This document shows, in pieces, positions 17,442 to 26,765 of a DNA stretch of 64,000 nt (its first letter is position 1; each line of letters opens with the position of its first letter). Position numbers and translations under genes: made by a program. Origin of the DNA: Azophilus sp965221465 (GTDB lineage: Bacteria > Pseudomonadota > Gammaproteobacteria > Pseudomonadales > Azotimanducaceae); NCBI GenBank assembly GCA_965221465.1, contig OZ244892.1, forward strand, positions 2,294,001-2,358,000, written 5' to 3'. A model generated the notes under the pieces. The model worked only from the letters and a program-made list of their open reading frames with translations, had not been told where the DNA came from and searched no databases.

Positions 17442-19232
17442 CTAAGTCGAGCGTCCAAATGCCTGGTCACGGGTGCCGCCAAGCGCGCTGTACAGTGCTT
17501 TTCTTGCGGCGATGTCTTCCACCTCTTCAAGCAGTTCAAACGCGCGGGAAATCTGTTGCCGTGCTTCCGCCAGTGCACCCGCGTGCAATGCCCGGGTGCC
17601 GGATAAACCGAGATAATGAACGGCTTTCTCGTAGTTGCGGGCACCTTCAAACATGCTGGCCAATTCGGCGGCCACTCGCTCGGGACGATCGGCAAACAGT
17701 TGCTCACCGCGCAATGCCAGGTCCCGGTACAGCCTGATTCGGCGTGCGGGCGGTATCCGGTCACGCAGGGTCTCCCTGTGTAGTCGATGCAGAAATCCAA
17801 AGCGCTGGACGGTTTCGTCCTTCTCGACTTCCAGTGGATCGTTGAAGCGGATGAATTGACCGCGGTCTGCCAGTTCGGTGCAGATGTCTTCAATCGTATC
17901 CTGGTCCATCTCCAGGCTTTTCTCGATAACCCTGGCTGAGAATTCATGACCGACCAGGCAGCCGGCCTCGAGGATACTCTGCGCTTCTGTTTCGAGCCGG
18001 TTCAGTTGCTGGTTGATAAATGCCTCGAGCTCTTCCGGAATATGCTCGATCAGTTCAGGAAAGTGCGGATGCAGCACCCAGCCGGAAGTCTGTCGCTCGA
18101 GCCCTTCACTACCAATCAGATGTTCGATCACTTCCACCATGAACAGTGGATTGCCTTCAGTGCGTTGTTCGATCAACTGAACCAAGTGAAGTATCTGTTC
18201 GGGTTGTGCGGCGATTGTCCCAAACCGTGCGGAGAGATAATTGCCGATACCGTCAGCGTCCAGCGCCTTGATGGGAAACTCGCGGCACAATCGATGAACG
18301 AGCAGTTCCTGTTTCAATGAGGGCAGGACATTCTGGTGCAACAGCACGTCTTCACTGCGATAACTGCCAATGAGCATCAAGTTGGCTGACGTAGACCGCC
18401 TGGCGAGGGTTGCGATGAAATCCAGTGTGGATCTGTCACTCCACTGCAGATCCTCCAACGCAATGACGATCGGTTGCTCGTCAGAGAGTACGTCGAGCAC
18501 ATCGCAGAGTTCCCGTATCGAGAGCATGGGATTGTCATCTGCTTCAAATGGTTGCAGACGCAACTGGGGAAAACGATGTATCCAGCTCGGTGCATAATGC
18601 CTCAGTATGTTCTCCAGATGCATTTCGTCATCCTGGTTCAGCCACTGGGATATCAGATCGAGCAGCGGCAAGAATGCTTCCCCGGCTCCGTATTGTTCGA
18701 TGCATTGCCCTATCCCGATACGCGCTATGAAATTTCCCCTGACCTGCTCCAAGAAACAATTGACGAGCGTACTTTTACCAATGCCCGCTTCGCCACTAAG
18801 AAACGCTACCTGGCGTTGACCCTGCCGTGCGAACTCGAACTGCCGCGTCAGCTCGGCCATTGGCTCTTCCCGCTGCACCATGAGTTCTTGCTGCGTGCTC
18901 GCGAGGTTCTCTTCGATGGAGGCGATAAAGCGGTACCCACGACGATGCACGGTCTGAATGTACCGAGAAGCTCGGGGAGTGTCGCCCAGTATGCTGCGTA
19001 TCTCACGAATGCAGTTCTTCAGTGCAGCCTTTTCCACGATCACGCTTGGCCATACGGCTTCCAGGAGCGCCTCCTTGCTGACCAGTTCACCGTGTCGCCG
19101 CACCAGTTCAGCGAGCACGGCGAATGACTTCGGACGCAAGGGCAATTCCTCGCCATCGCGACTGAGAAACCCCGCACGTTCGTCCAGACAGAAGGGGGCG
19201 AAGGTGTATCGCCTTGATTCCGAGGTTGTCAT
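17442..19232 (-). CDS. Winged-helix transcriptional regulator with AAA/NACHT-like ATPase domain
   Basis: 596 residues. Residues about 8-105 are an OmpR/PhoB-type winged helix (PLRPKSFAVLAELVRRHGEL, ILGDTPRASRYIQTVHRRGY), as in CadC and AfsR-like regulators. An ATPase module follows: Walker A GEAGIGKST (147-155), Walker B IVIALEDLQWSD, then SYRSEDVL sensor-like sequence. The C-terminus is helical and probably TPR-like but short; related regulators often exceed 900 residues, so the sensor part may be reduced. ATG 19232. It is likely the island's pathway regulator: it converges on the gamma-glutamyl hydrolase and is divergent from the ferredoxin unit. Confidence 0.82.
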   Translation of the reverse strand: MTTSESRRYTFAPFCLDERAGFLSRDGEELPLRPKSFAVLAELVRRHGELVSKEALLEAVWPSVIVEKAALKNCIREIRSILGDTPRASRYIQTVHRRGYRFIASIEENLASTQQELMVQREEPMAELTRQFEFARQGQRQVAFLSGEAGIGKSTLVNCFLEQVRGNFIARIGIGQCIEQYGAGEAFLPLLDLISQWLNQDDEMHLENILRHYAPSWIHRFPQLRLQPFEADDNPMLSIRELCDVLDVLSDEQPIVIALEDLQWSDRSTLDFIATLARRSTSANLMLIGSYRSEDVLLHQNVLPSLKQELLVHRLCREFPIKALDADGIGNYLSARFGTIAAQPEQILHLVQLIEQRTEGNPLFMVEVIEHLIGSEGLERQTSGWVLHPHFPELIEHIPEELEAFINQQLNRLETEAQSILEAGCLVGHEFSARVIEKSLEMDQDTIEDICTELADRGQFIRFNDPLEVEKDETVQRFGFLHRLHRETLRDRIPPARRIRLYRDLALRGEQLFADRPERVAAELASMFEGARNYEKAVHYLGLSGTRALHAGALAEARQQISRAFELLEEVEDIAARKALYSALGGTRDQAFGRST

Positions 19233-19674
19233 ATTGCGGAATTGTAGAGCATGGCCCGACCGACCAGAAACATGAAAGCTGTAGCCGGGTGGACACGAGA
19301 TTTCCGCAATCGAAAACTCATATCAACATGGTTTCCCTGGACCTGGCTCCGTGACCCTGGACCTGGCCCTGTAACCCTGGACCTGGCCATGTAACAAGAA
19401 GGACGGCAGTGACCGCACCGGCTGGAATCATCGGGATATCGGCAGTCTCGCTCACACTGAAACGAGTTGCATGATTCCAATCGTTCCCTGCTCGAACTCA
19501 TACCAGACTTGTACCACATTTATGCCTTTTATCATTGACAGAACAGGTAACATCAGAAGCAATACTCAATCACTGCTGTCCGGTTAAAGCGCCGCATATT
19601 TGGAATTTTTAATTCAATAACAGTAAGTTAGATGAATAATCAGGTGTCCCTGACTTGAACGCGAATCCGGCAAA
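19233..19674. other. Intergenic region between regulator and ferredoxin unit
   Basis: 442 bp, turning AT-rich after 19,500. It contains three 20-bp direct repeats (separate entry) and an imperfect AT-rich dyad TTGGAATTTTTAATTCAA at 19,600-19,617. No gene is supported. It must hold the promoters of the leftward regulator and the rightward ferredoxin-dehydrogenase-hydrolase unit. Confidence 0.5.
19335..19394. repeat. Three 20-bp tandem direct repeats
   Basis: CCCTGGACCTGGCTCCGTGA, CCCTGGACCTGGCCCTGTAA and CCCTGGACCTGGCCATGTAA in perfect 20-bp register, about 105 bp upstream of the regulator start. Twenty-base spacing (two helical turns) would put each copy on the same DNA face, so this could be an array of regulator sites; that is inference. 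Confidence 0.75.
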
Positions 19675-20022
19675 ATGGCCTCATTTGGGACTCTGGTCTC
19701 CGAGAGGGTTGGGTGTATATCGGAAAAAAGCCTGCGCGATATCGAAGCCTGCCTCTCGGCTCAGTCGGCCAAGCTGTACCACATCGGCATTCGCTCGCCC
19801 GTGAAGCGCTCTACGCTGGCCGATGCCAACGAGCGACTCAAAATAGATTACAGTTTATGTGTAGGACACGGGCTGTGCGTGGCTGCGGCGCCAAACCTTC
19901 TCGAATTCCAAGGCGGAGACCAACCTACTGTAACCTGCGAAGCTACCGCCAGTGATCTTCAGAAACAGGCTGAACTCGCAGCAGACAGTTGTCCTGAACG
20001 GGCCATCAGTATCGAGGATTAG
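19675..20022 (+). CDS. [3Fe-4S]-type ferredoxin with N-terminal extension
   Basis: 115 residues. The core LKIDYSLCVGHGLCVAAAPN...DSCPERAISIED carries Cys62, Cys68 and Cys106 with His at the position of the missing fourth Cys (CVGHGLC), the pattern of [3Fe-4S] ferredoxins that serve bacterial P450s. The first 42 residues (FGTLVSERVGCISEKSLRDI) are not ferredoxin-like and vaguely recall the end of a MazF-type protein; a GTG at 19801 could be the true start. It lies five bases before the flavoenzyme gene, so it may serve that enzyme or the P450 at 12.3 kb. No ferredoxin reductase is seen. Confidence 0.8.
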   Translation: MASFGTLVSERVGCISEKSLRDIEACLSAQSAKLYHIGIRSPVKRSTLADANERLKIDYSLCVGHGLCVAAAPNLLEFQGGDQPTVTCEATASDLQKQAELAADSCPERAISIED

Positions 20023-20027
20023 CGTTT

Positions 20028-21980
20028 ATGATTACCAGGCGTGACTATCTTGGAGGCATGCTTGCGGGTGCAGGTACAGCTTTGTTATCGGGTTTCTCAC
20101 CTCGACAACTCATAGCGGCATCAAGGGGTTTCGAGCTACCAAAAATAGATTCGGAGCAGTCCAGAGCTTTCGACGGTCCCGCCGGTTTAGGTGACTATGC
20201 CCGCGCCAACGGCAATACCTGGGAGGTGCTGTCGCGAGCACATTTGCTTAGGGATGAGCACTATCGGGATTTAGATTCCTTCGCCTCAGAAGACGGCGGT
20301 AATTATGATGTGATAATCGTTGGAGCAGGTCCTTCCAGCCTTGGTGTCAGTTACCGATTGCAAAAGGAGTCTGGCGGCAAGGTAAGCAGCCTGATTCTAG
20401 AGAATCATAAGATATTCGGAGGTAAAGCTCGTCAAAACGAGTTTAACGTAAACGGGCATACCTTGTTTGGCCCGCAAGCGTCAAACATGATCATGCTCCC
20501 AACAGCACCGGGCCAAGTTGCATTAGGCGAAGACTTGATGTTCGAGGAGTTCACCGACATTGGGATGCCATTACACTTCGACCCTGTTGAATGGGGCGGT
20601 ACCGGACCCGCCATGGAAGCGGATGTATCCAACTACATGTATATGTGGCTCGGCGTGGTTTCCGAGAATATCGGCCTTTTTGGTAAGGGTGATAGTCCGT
20701 CCTTAGCTCGAAATCCCTGGGTAAACGGATTGGATGGGCTCGGCTATAGTCAGAGGGTTCAAGACGATCTGATGAAGTGGCACTGGGGCTTGACGCTTGA
20801 TAGACCCAGAGAGGGGCTCAACGAGTGGCTTGATTCAATGACATATGCTCAGTTACTCACTGATGTTCATGGATTGTCGCCGGAGGTAGCGAGATTTGCC
20901 GACCCGATGATAGCAAGCGCTATAGGGCTTGGAAGTGAAACTTGCTCCGCGCTAGTAGCTACCTATAACTGCGAGTTACCAGGGGCTAGACTTGTGAATG
21001 AACCAAGTACCAAATCACTTCATGATCCGGCCAATAGAGGCTTGGTATCCACCTGGAAAAATTTCAATGTCCATTGTTTTCCAGGCGGAAACGCTTTCCC
21101 TTACCGTTACTTCGCCAAATATCTTTGGCCTGGCTCCATCCAAGGCAATCTGACTCCTCGGGGAGTATTGGATAGTGATATAAATTTCGATCAGCTGGAC
21201 AAGCCTGGCAGTCCTACCCGGATGCGTCTTGGCGCGACAGTGGTTGGCGTAGAGCACCTTGGCGGTACAAATGGCAAGCGCGTAAAGATCACCTATGAAA
21301 AGGACGAAAGGCTCTATCGGGCCACTGCAAAAGCCGTTGTATTGTCCGGAGGGAGCTGGGTAAATCGAAACATTCTTAGAGATCAGCCCCCTGAAATCGA
21401 CAAGGCTATGGAGAACTTCGAGTATGGTCCTGTCGTCGTCGCTAACGTCGCCCTGACGAATTGGCGTTTCATGCAGAAGCTTGGCATTACTCAGGCGATC
21501 TACTCAGACGGCGAATTCGGGTTCACATGCAGTATTCGAAATCCCATGGACATTGGTGGATACGCAGCACCCTTCGATCCAGACAAACCCCCCGTATTGA
21601 CATTCTATGCGCCGATGCTGAAACCGGGGCTTTCCGCCAAAGAGCAAGCAGCTCAATCGCGATGGGAGCTTCTTTCCACTCCTTACGCGGAATACGAATC
21701 TAGAATCCTGGCCCAGATGAATCGACTTTTTGCTAACAGCGGGTTTGAGGCCGGTCGCGACGTCGCAGGAATTACTATCAACCGGTGGGGTCACGCGTTT
21801 GTGGTGCCTGGGCCCGGATTTGTACATGGTGTCGGTGGCCAGCCTTCTAATTCCAATATTCTCAGGGGAGGTTACGGAAGAATTCGCTTCGCGAACTCGG
21901 AACTCAGGGGATTGCAGGGGTTCTTGGGCGGCTTTGCAGAAGGGCAACGCGCCGCGCGGCAAGTATTGGAACTAATTTAG
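20028..21980 (+). CDS. Spermidine dehydrogenase-like FAD oxidoreductase, Tat-exported
   Basis: 650 residues. An N-terminal twin-arginine signal (TRRDYLGGMLAGAGTALLSG) indicates export of a folded cofactor-bearing protein. YDVIIVGAGPSSLGVSYRLQ (GAGPSSLG, 99-106) is the FAD dinucleotide fold. Later segments (NFNVHCFPGGNAFPYRYFAK; VVVANVALTNWRFMQKLGIT; GRDVAGITINRWGHAFVVPG) follow the pattern of Pseudomonas spermidine dehydrogenase (SpdH) and its relatives. It probably oxidises an amine. The gene is A+T-richer than the chromosome around it. It sits between the ferredoxin and the dimethylformamidase-like gene. Confidence 0.8.
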   Translation: MITRRDYLGGMLAGAGTALLSGFSPRQLIAASRGFELPKIDSEQSRAFDGPAGLGDYARANGNTWEVLSRAHLLRDEHYRDLDSFASEDGGNYDVIIVGAGPSSLGVSYRLQKESGGKVSSLILENHKIFGGKARQNEFNVNGHTLFGPQASNMIMLPTAPGQVALGEDLMFEEFTDIGMPLHFDPVEWGGTGPAMEADVSNYMYMWLGVVSENIGLFGKGDSPSLARNPWVNGLDGLGYSQRVQDDLMKWHWGLTLDRPREGLNEWLDSMTYAQLLTDVHGLSPEVARFADPMIASAIGLGSETCSALVATYNCELPGARLVNEPSTKSLHDPANRGLVSTWKNFNVHCFPGGNAFPYRYFAKYLWPGSIQGNLTPRGVLDSDINFDQLDKPGSPTRMRLGATVVGVEHLGGTNGKRVKITYEKDERLYRATAKAVVLSGGSWVNRNILRDQPPEIDKAMENFEYGPVVVANVALTNWRFMQKLGITQAIYSDGEFGFTCSIRNPMDIGGYAAPFDPDKPPVLTFYAPMLKPGLSAKEQAAQSRWELLSTPYAEYESRILAQMNRLFANSGFEAGRDVAGITINRWGHAFVVPGPGFVHGVGGQPSNSNILRGGYGRIRFANSELRGLQGFLGGFAEGQRAARQVLELI

Positions 21981-22048
21981 AAGCAGGACCACCTCACTAC
22001 TCATGGCACGGCTATTTGCGCTAGAAACCCTTTGAACGGAGACCGATA

Positions 22049-23740
22049 ATGCCCGTAGAACGCAATCCTGAATCACTATTTCAAGAAGACTCCATGGTCC
22101 ATGGCTGGGAGCACACTTTTGAACCACGTGGCCAAGGTTTTAACGTCGAGCACCACTGCCACTACGAAATCGCACTCTGTAACCCCGATCATTTGGAAGC
22201 GTGGATTTATACGGATCGATTTGGCTATCGCGCCGGAGATACCGTTCGGGTTCATGGTAGCACTACCGCCGAGCATCTGACGCTGGAGTTTTACCGAAAC
22301 GGTAATCGGACCGAATTGGTAAATCGGGTCGAGAATCTCACAGGCGAATCAGTTCCCATGCCAGATGAAGGCTACGCAACCGGGTGTAACTGGCCTGTAG
22401 TTTACGAGTGGGAAACCCCCGAAGATTTGCCTTCCGGTTTCTACCTGATCCGGGTCACTGGTCATAGCGTCGACGGAAAGACCGTGGAACACGAGCATGG
22501 GGTCTTTGTTCGGCCCGGAGTCGGTCAGAAGAAATCAGACATCTTATTCATCGGCTCTACTGCCACCTGGGTTTGTTACAACGACTGGGGTGGTGCCAAC
22601 CATTATGTTAGTCACCGACCGTACCATGGTAACCACTCGGGCTCACCGGTAGTCTCTAGCCAACGCCCTCTCGGGAGGGGGTTCGTATGGACACCGGAAG
22701 GTGCACCTAGACTGATCCATGAGGAGAGACCGCCGATCAACTGGTCACCCCGCTACCCATGTTTCGAGTGGGCCTATGCAAAAGGATTCTCCAAGTACTA
22801 TGCGTGCGCGGGTTGGGCGACCCACGAGCGATATATGTGCAAATGGGCAGAAGCCAATGGCTACCAATTCGACTACGCCTGTCAGCATGACCTTCACCAG
22901 TTTCCGGACTTACTTGATGACTATCGCTGCATCGTCATGGTCGGTCACTGTGAGTACTGGTCAGAAGAAATGCGCGATGCCGTGGACAGATTCGTTGAGA
23001 ATGGCGGCAATGTGGCACGATTCGCTGGCAATATGGCAGGTAAGATCCTGCTCGAAGGACAAGACTGCCAAACTCTGACCTGTTACAACTTGCATCTTAA
23101 CGATGACCCCAATGTTGCCGCTGGGAAACCCGAACTTGTTTCGGGAATGTGGGGCGATGCCTTCAATCAACGTCCATCAACCAGCACTTTTGGCCTCGAC
23201 TGGCGTTACGGAGTAATGGGACGCTTTGGCTCATATACACCGCGTGGGGCCGGCGGCTTTACAGTCTACCGACCGGATCACTGGGCACTTGATTTTACGG
23301 ACTTGTACTACGGCGATAGCTTTGGCGACGCCGAAAGAATCGTTGGATTCGAGTGTGACGGGCTCGATTACACGTTTAGAGATGGTCTTCCCTATCCCAT
23401 CGAAGGTCAGCCCGGTCTTCCCGAGGACGTCGAGATTATCGCAATGGCTCTGGCATCCAATGACGAAGCAGATCATGGACAAATGGCATCAAGCCTCTTC
23501 CACGGAAACGGTGGCCTGGCAATTCCTATGGCTGCTGCGCGCTACGGTGACTTAAGCCCTCAATCCGTTGAGCGGGCGAAGACAGGGTCTAGCATGGTGG
23601 TTACATTTACGCGTGGTAAAGGCAACGTGTTCCACGCTGGCACCTGTGAGTGGGTTTATGGTCTAAAGTATCGAGATCCATTCACTGAGCAGATCACCCG
23701 GAACGTTCTTAACAGATTTACTGGCGGGACAAACTCATGA
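22049..23740 (+). CDS. N,N-dimethylformamidase large-subunit-like hydrolase
   Basis: 563 residues resembling the C-terminal core of the DMFase large (beta) subunit: DILFIGSTATWVCYNDWGGA, then FDYACQHDLHQFPDLLDDYR, CIVMVGHCEYWSEEMRDAVD and RFVENGGNVARFAGNMAG, and FHAGTCEWVYGLKYRDPF near the end. In known DMFases two Tyr and a Glu hold a single iron; HCEYWS is a candidate for one Tyr ligand, but I could not assign all three. Family enzymes split small amides. No separate small subunit is encoded nearby. ATG 22049 has GGAG upstream. Its stop overlaps (ATGA) the truncated M29-like gene. Confidence 0.75.
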   Translation: MPVERNPESLFQEDSMVHGWEHTFEPRGQGFNVEHHCHYEIALCNPDHLEAWIYTDRFGYRAGDTVRVHGSTTAEHLTLEFYRNGNRTELVNRVENLTGESVPMPDEGYATGCNWPVVYEWETPEDLPSGFYLIRVTGHSVDGKTVEHEHGVFVRPGVGQKKSDILFIGSTATWVCYNDWGGANHYVSHRPYHGNHSGSPVVSSQRPLGRGFVWTPEGAPRLIHEERPPINWSPRYPCFEWAYAKGFSKYYACAGWATHERYMCKWAEANGYQFDYACQHDLHQFPDLLDDYRCIVMVGHCEYWSEEMRDAVDRFVENGGNVARFAGNMAGKILLEGQDCQTLTCYNLHLNDDPNVAAGKPELVSGMWGDAFNQRPSTSTFGLDWRYGVMGRFGSYTPRGAGGFTVYRPDHWALDFTDLYYGDSFGDAERIVGFECDGLDYTFRDGLPYPIEGQPGLPEDVEIIAMALASNDEADHGQMASSLFHGNGGLAIPMAAARYGDLSPQSVERAKTGSSMVVTFTRGKGNVFHAGTCEWVYGLKYRDPFTEQITRNVLNRFTGGTNS

Positions 23741-23868
23741 CACCTCGGAGTGTTGATCTCAGAAAATTTATCGACGAATTGTTTTCCCCAGAGGCGGGCG
23801 AGCGCGTTCTCTTCTTGGTAGACGAACCCACGGAAAACAAGCTAAGAAAGATAAACTCTAGAACGTGA
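23737..23868 (+). pseudogene. Truncated N-terminus of an M29/NicX-like gene
   Basis: Only 43 codons. FIDELFSPEAGERVLFLVDE matches FIDEVFAPEAGERVLFVVDD of the intact 369-residue paralogue at 13.5-14.6 kb; similarity ends about residue 33, followed by an unrelated tail and TGA. The ATG overlaps the stop of the DMFase-like gene, so it was once the next gene of that operon. The break lies against the tail of the TonB receptor gene (11-bp overlap), pointing to a deletion or rearrangement join. Confidence 0.8.
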
Positions 23869-26030
23869 GCGCAACATTTAGGCCAATAGTGCGAGGTCGT
23901 GCCCTACTGTTATAGAACGAGCCCAGAGAAGCCGCCTCCGACGATACAGGAAACATCTTTCCATCTTCATTAAGTAAATTGGTGCCAAAAAGGTAAATTG
24001 AATATCGGTCTTTCTCCAAGCCGAAGCGAGCATTAAGGAAGGTATTGCTGTCGCCCTCATTACCATTAGCAACATCTTCCCGCTTGGAGTTGTACTGAAG
24101 GTCAAGGAGTGCGACCCCAACTCCACCCAGGCCAGGCCAGTTGAACGTGTAATCAGCCATCATTGAGAAGGTTAACTCAGGGACATTGAAGATTCGGTCA
24201 CCCTCCAGTACTCCACCAGTACCGACTCTTCCATTTGGGTCAGTGTAAACAGCATCCTCAACATATTCAGCAGAGTTTATATTTCCAGTCGTATGAAGGG
24301 TCAGGCCATCTATGGTGGTTGCGTAACTGAGAGACCAGTCGATACCATGAATCTCAGCATCTGGGCCATCAAAAAGCGAAAGCAACACCAACTCCAGGTT
24401 CTGCGCCGAATATCTGAATGTTTTGCCAATCAACATAGTAGATTGCCAGGTCATACGTCAGACTAGAATCTGCCAATGATCCCTTGGCGCCGATCTCATA
24501 GCTCCACAAGCTTTCCTCCGTTACACCTGGAGGCACACTAAAACCGAAGAGTGCGTTAAGGGCGACCACACCACCTGGCATGATGAACCCGGAACGGAAA
24601 CCACGGGCCGCGTTGAAATAAAGTAGGGTGTTATCATTTGGACGCCAAGCCACATTTAACTTGGGCTGCCAAGTGTCATAAGAGGCCTCTCGAGTGAGAG
24701 GTATTCCCGTAATCCCCAAGAAAAACGCTGAAAGGGAAGTAGGGAGTTCAGTGTCCTTGCGATCATCCTCGAAGTAGCGCAAGCCTGTCGTCAGGTCTAT
24801 GTCCTCAGTGACGCTCCATGTGAGTTCACCAAATACAGCCCAAGATTCTGACTCTACAACCTCATCGACAACGCCGGGGAGCCCAGGTCCGGGAGCAAAC
24901 AGAAATGTAGTCTCGTTGTCATTGTACAGGCCACCAATCGTCCAGTTAAGTGACCCGTCGAAAGATGAGACCAGTCGAATTTCTTGCGAGAAATTCTCTA
25001 TGGTTCGGTTGTCAAATGAAGTACTAAAACCCGGATTTGATTGTGAAATCGACGAACTGTCAAAAATCGCTTCCTCGAATTCAATATACGAGGTTGCACT
25101 GTATAAGTCGATCGATCCGAAGTCATACTCCAACGTGATATTGTAGACATCGTAGTCAAAGTCCGCATACTCCGTACTCTCTCCTGTAAAAGGCTCGAAT
25201 TGCGCCACAATCACGCCCTGGGGACGATCTAGATCGTCATCAGCAGTATTAAAACCGTCACTCTCCAGGTCCTGAAACCAAGCGCTGAATCGTGCTGTCA
25301 ATCGATCCGTGGGAGTCCACATCAACTTCACGCGGTAATTCGTAAGTGTCGTGTCGTTAACGTCGTCCTTCCCTATTGATGAATCGTCCACAAACCCACC
25401 AGTTTCTTGCTGGCCAGCCATCAGCCGAATTCCGAGCACGTCTTTTACTAGAGGGAAGTTAATGGCACCCTGAAAACCGTAGGAATCTTCCCCATCATCT
25501 GTGTATGAACCCGATAAGTTCAACTTGGCTTCAAACTCCGAAGGATTCGCATCCTTGGTTCTAACAATTACAGTTCCACCTTGGGAGCTCGCCCCATAAA
25601 GTGTACCCTGGGGACCGCGCAATACCTCAACACTTGCCAAATCGAAAGTCGGCACCTCTGGAAACTCGAGGTTGACCACAGTCGCAAACGGTACATCGTC
25701 GAGATACAACCCTACGGTGGGATCACCAAATTGCGATGAAACTCCCCGAACTTGTATAACATTATTGCCCGGATTTACCGAGGTGAGAGTCAAGCCGGGC
25801 GCTTGGTTTATGAAGTCACCAAGGGTTGTTGAGCCTTGATGTTCTATATCGTCGCCAGAGAACGCGGACACGGGGAGGGAAATGTCCATTATGTTCTGCT
25901 CGCCTCGCTTAGTAGCGGTTACCACTACTTCCTCTAACACTGTTTCCCCGTCCTGAGCATTGATTTGCGGGGTGACACTACCAAGTGCCAAGGCAGCTAC
26001 AATAAAGGAGAGGTTTCTAACTTCATACAT
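23858..26030 (-). pseudogene. TonB-dependent receptor, broken by one-base frameshift
   Basis: Outer-membrane active-transport receptor. ATG 26030 begins MYEVRNLSFIVAALALGSVT (signal peptide), then a TonB box EEVVVTATKR, plug domain (LEFPEVPTFDLASVEVLRGP; QGTLYGASSQGGTVIVRT) and beta barrel ending GLNVALTF. The frame is lost in a run of five A (T on the coding strand) at 24,371-24,375: the first part ends at TGA 24,369, the rest continues in another frame from DGPDAEIHGIDWSLSY. Removing one base restores a 723-residue receptor. It may be a true recent pseudogene, phase variation or a sequencing error. G+C is notably low (near 42% around 25.1 kb). It probably served uptake of the island's substrate. 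Confidence 0.85.
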
Positions 26031-26117
26031 TGGAGCCAATCCCTTAGGGTTAGAATCTGCCTATTACGTTAGCAAAGGCGTGGTCCATCAATTGTACAAA
26101 TTAGGTATAACTAAGGC

Positions 26118-26615
26118 TTGGCAAGATTAGTGGCACAACGAACCAGGACCACCTCACTTTACGACCGCGTCACCTACAGTGGTGCAGTGTATTACATCGA
26201 CTGGTCGGACGTTCCCATTGCCAATCCACTAGCCTGTGGCTTTTCCAATACGCAGAACGCCGGGGAGATCAGAATCGTTGGTACCGAGTGGGAGGCTACT
26301 GCTGCCGTCTCCGATGCGTTCCAGATAAGTGGTTCATTCAGTTACTCTGATTCGGAGTTTACGACGGATAACGCTGCCCTGGGGATTTCAGATGGGCAAA
26401 GGACGCCCACGGCAACCCGGGTCAAACAGGACGGATATCACATTGCGAATGCCCGTATCGGTCTCGGAACAGACACCTGGCAAGCGTCGTTTTTCGTCGA
26501 CAACCTGAGCGACGAGCATGCCGTGATGTTCAAGGACACGGTTTTCCTGCCACATAACAGAGGTTTCGTGAATCGACCACGCACGATCGGTATCACACTC
26601 AATGCCGATTTCTAG
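26118..26615 (+). pseudogene. C-terminal fragment of a second TonB-dependent receptor
   Basis: About 150 residues typical of a receptor barrel end: YSGAVYYIDWSDVPIANPLA, GTEWEATAAVSDAFQISGSF, QDGYHIANARIGLGTDTWQA, and the final RPRTIGITLNADF with the C-terminal Phe. No plug, TonB box or signal sequence lies upstream; the 5' part is replaced by the promoter side of the other receptor. It is a remnant and not the missing part of the frameshifted receptor, which has its own C-terminus. Confidence 0.75.
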
Positions 26616-26765
26616 TTATCCTGGCAAGTTTGGATGTGACCAATTTTGTCTATCGGCGCTTCAATGCGGCAAGTGGAATCTGGTTCACCTCGACGGTGCG
26701 ACCTTTCGAAGGCGTCACATGCGCTCAGCGTCGCGAGCCGTGAGGGCTGAATTGCCACGATGCGA

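Noticed and set aside
26118..26615. Fragment as the displaced C-terminus of the frameshifted receptor
   Set aside because: That receptor already has its own barrel end at 23,858; the fragment is on the other strand and has a second, different C-terminus.
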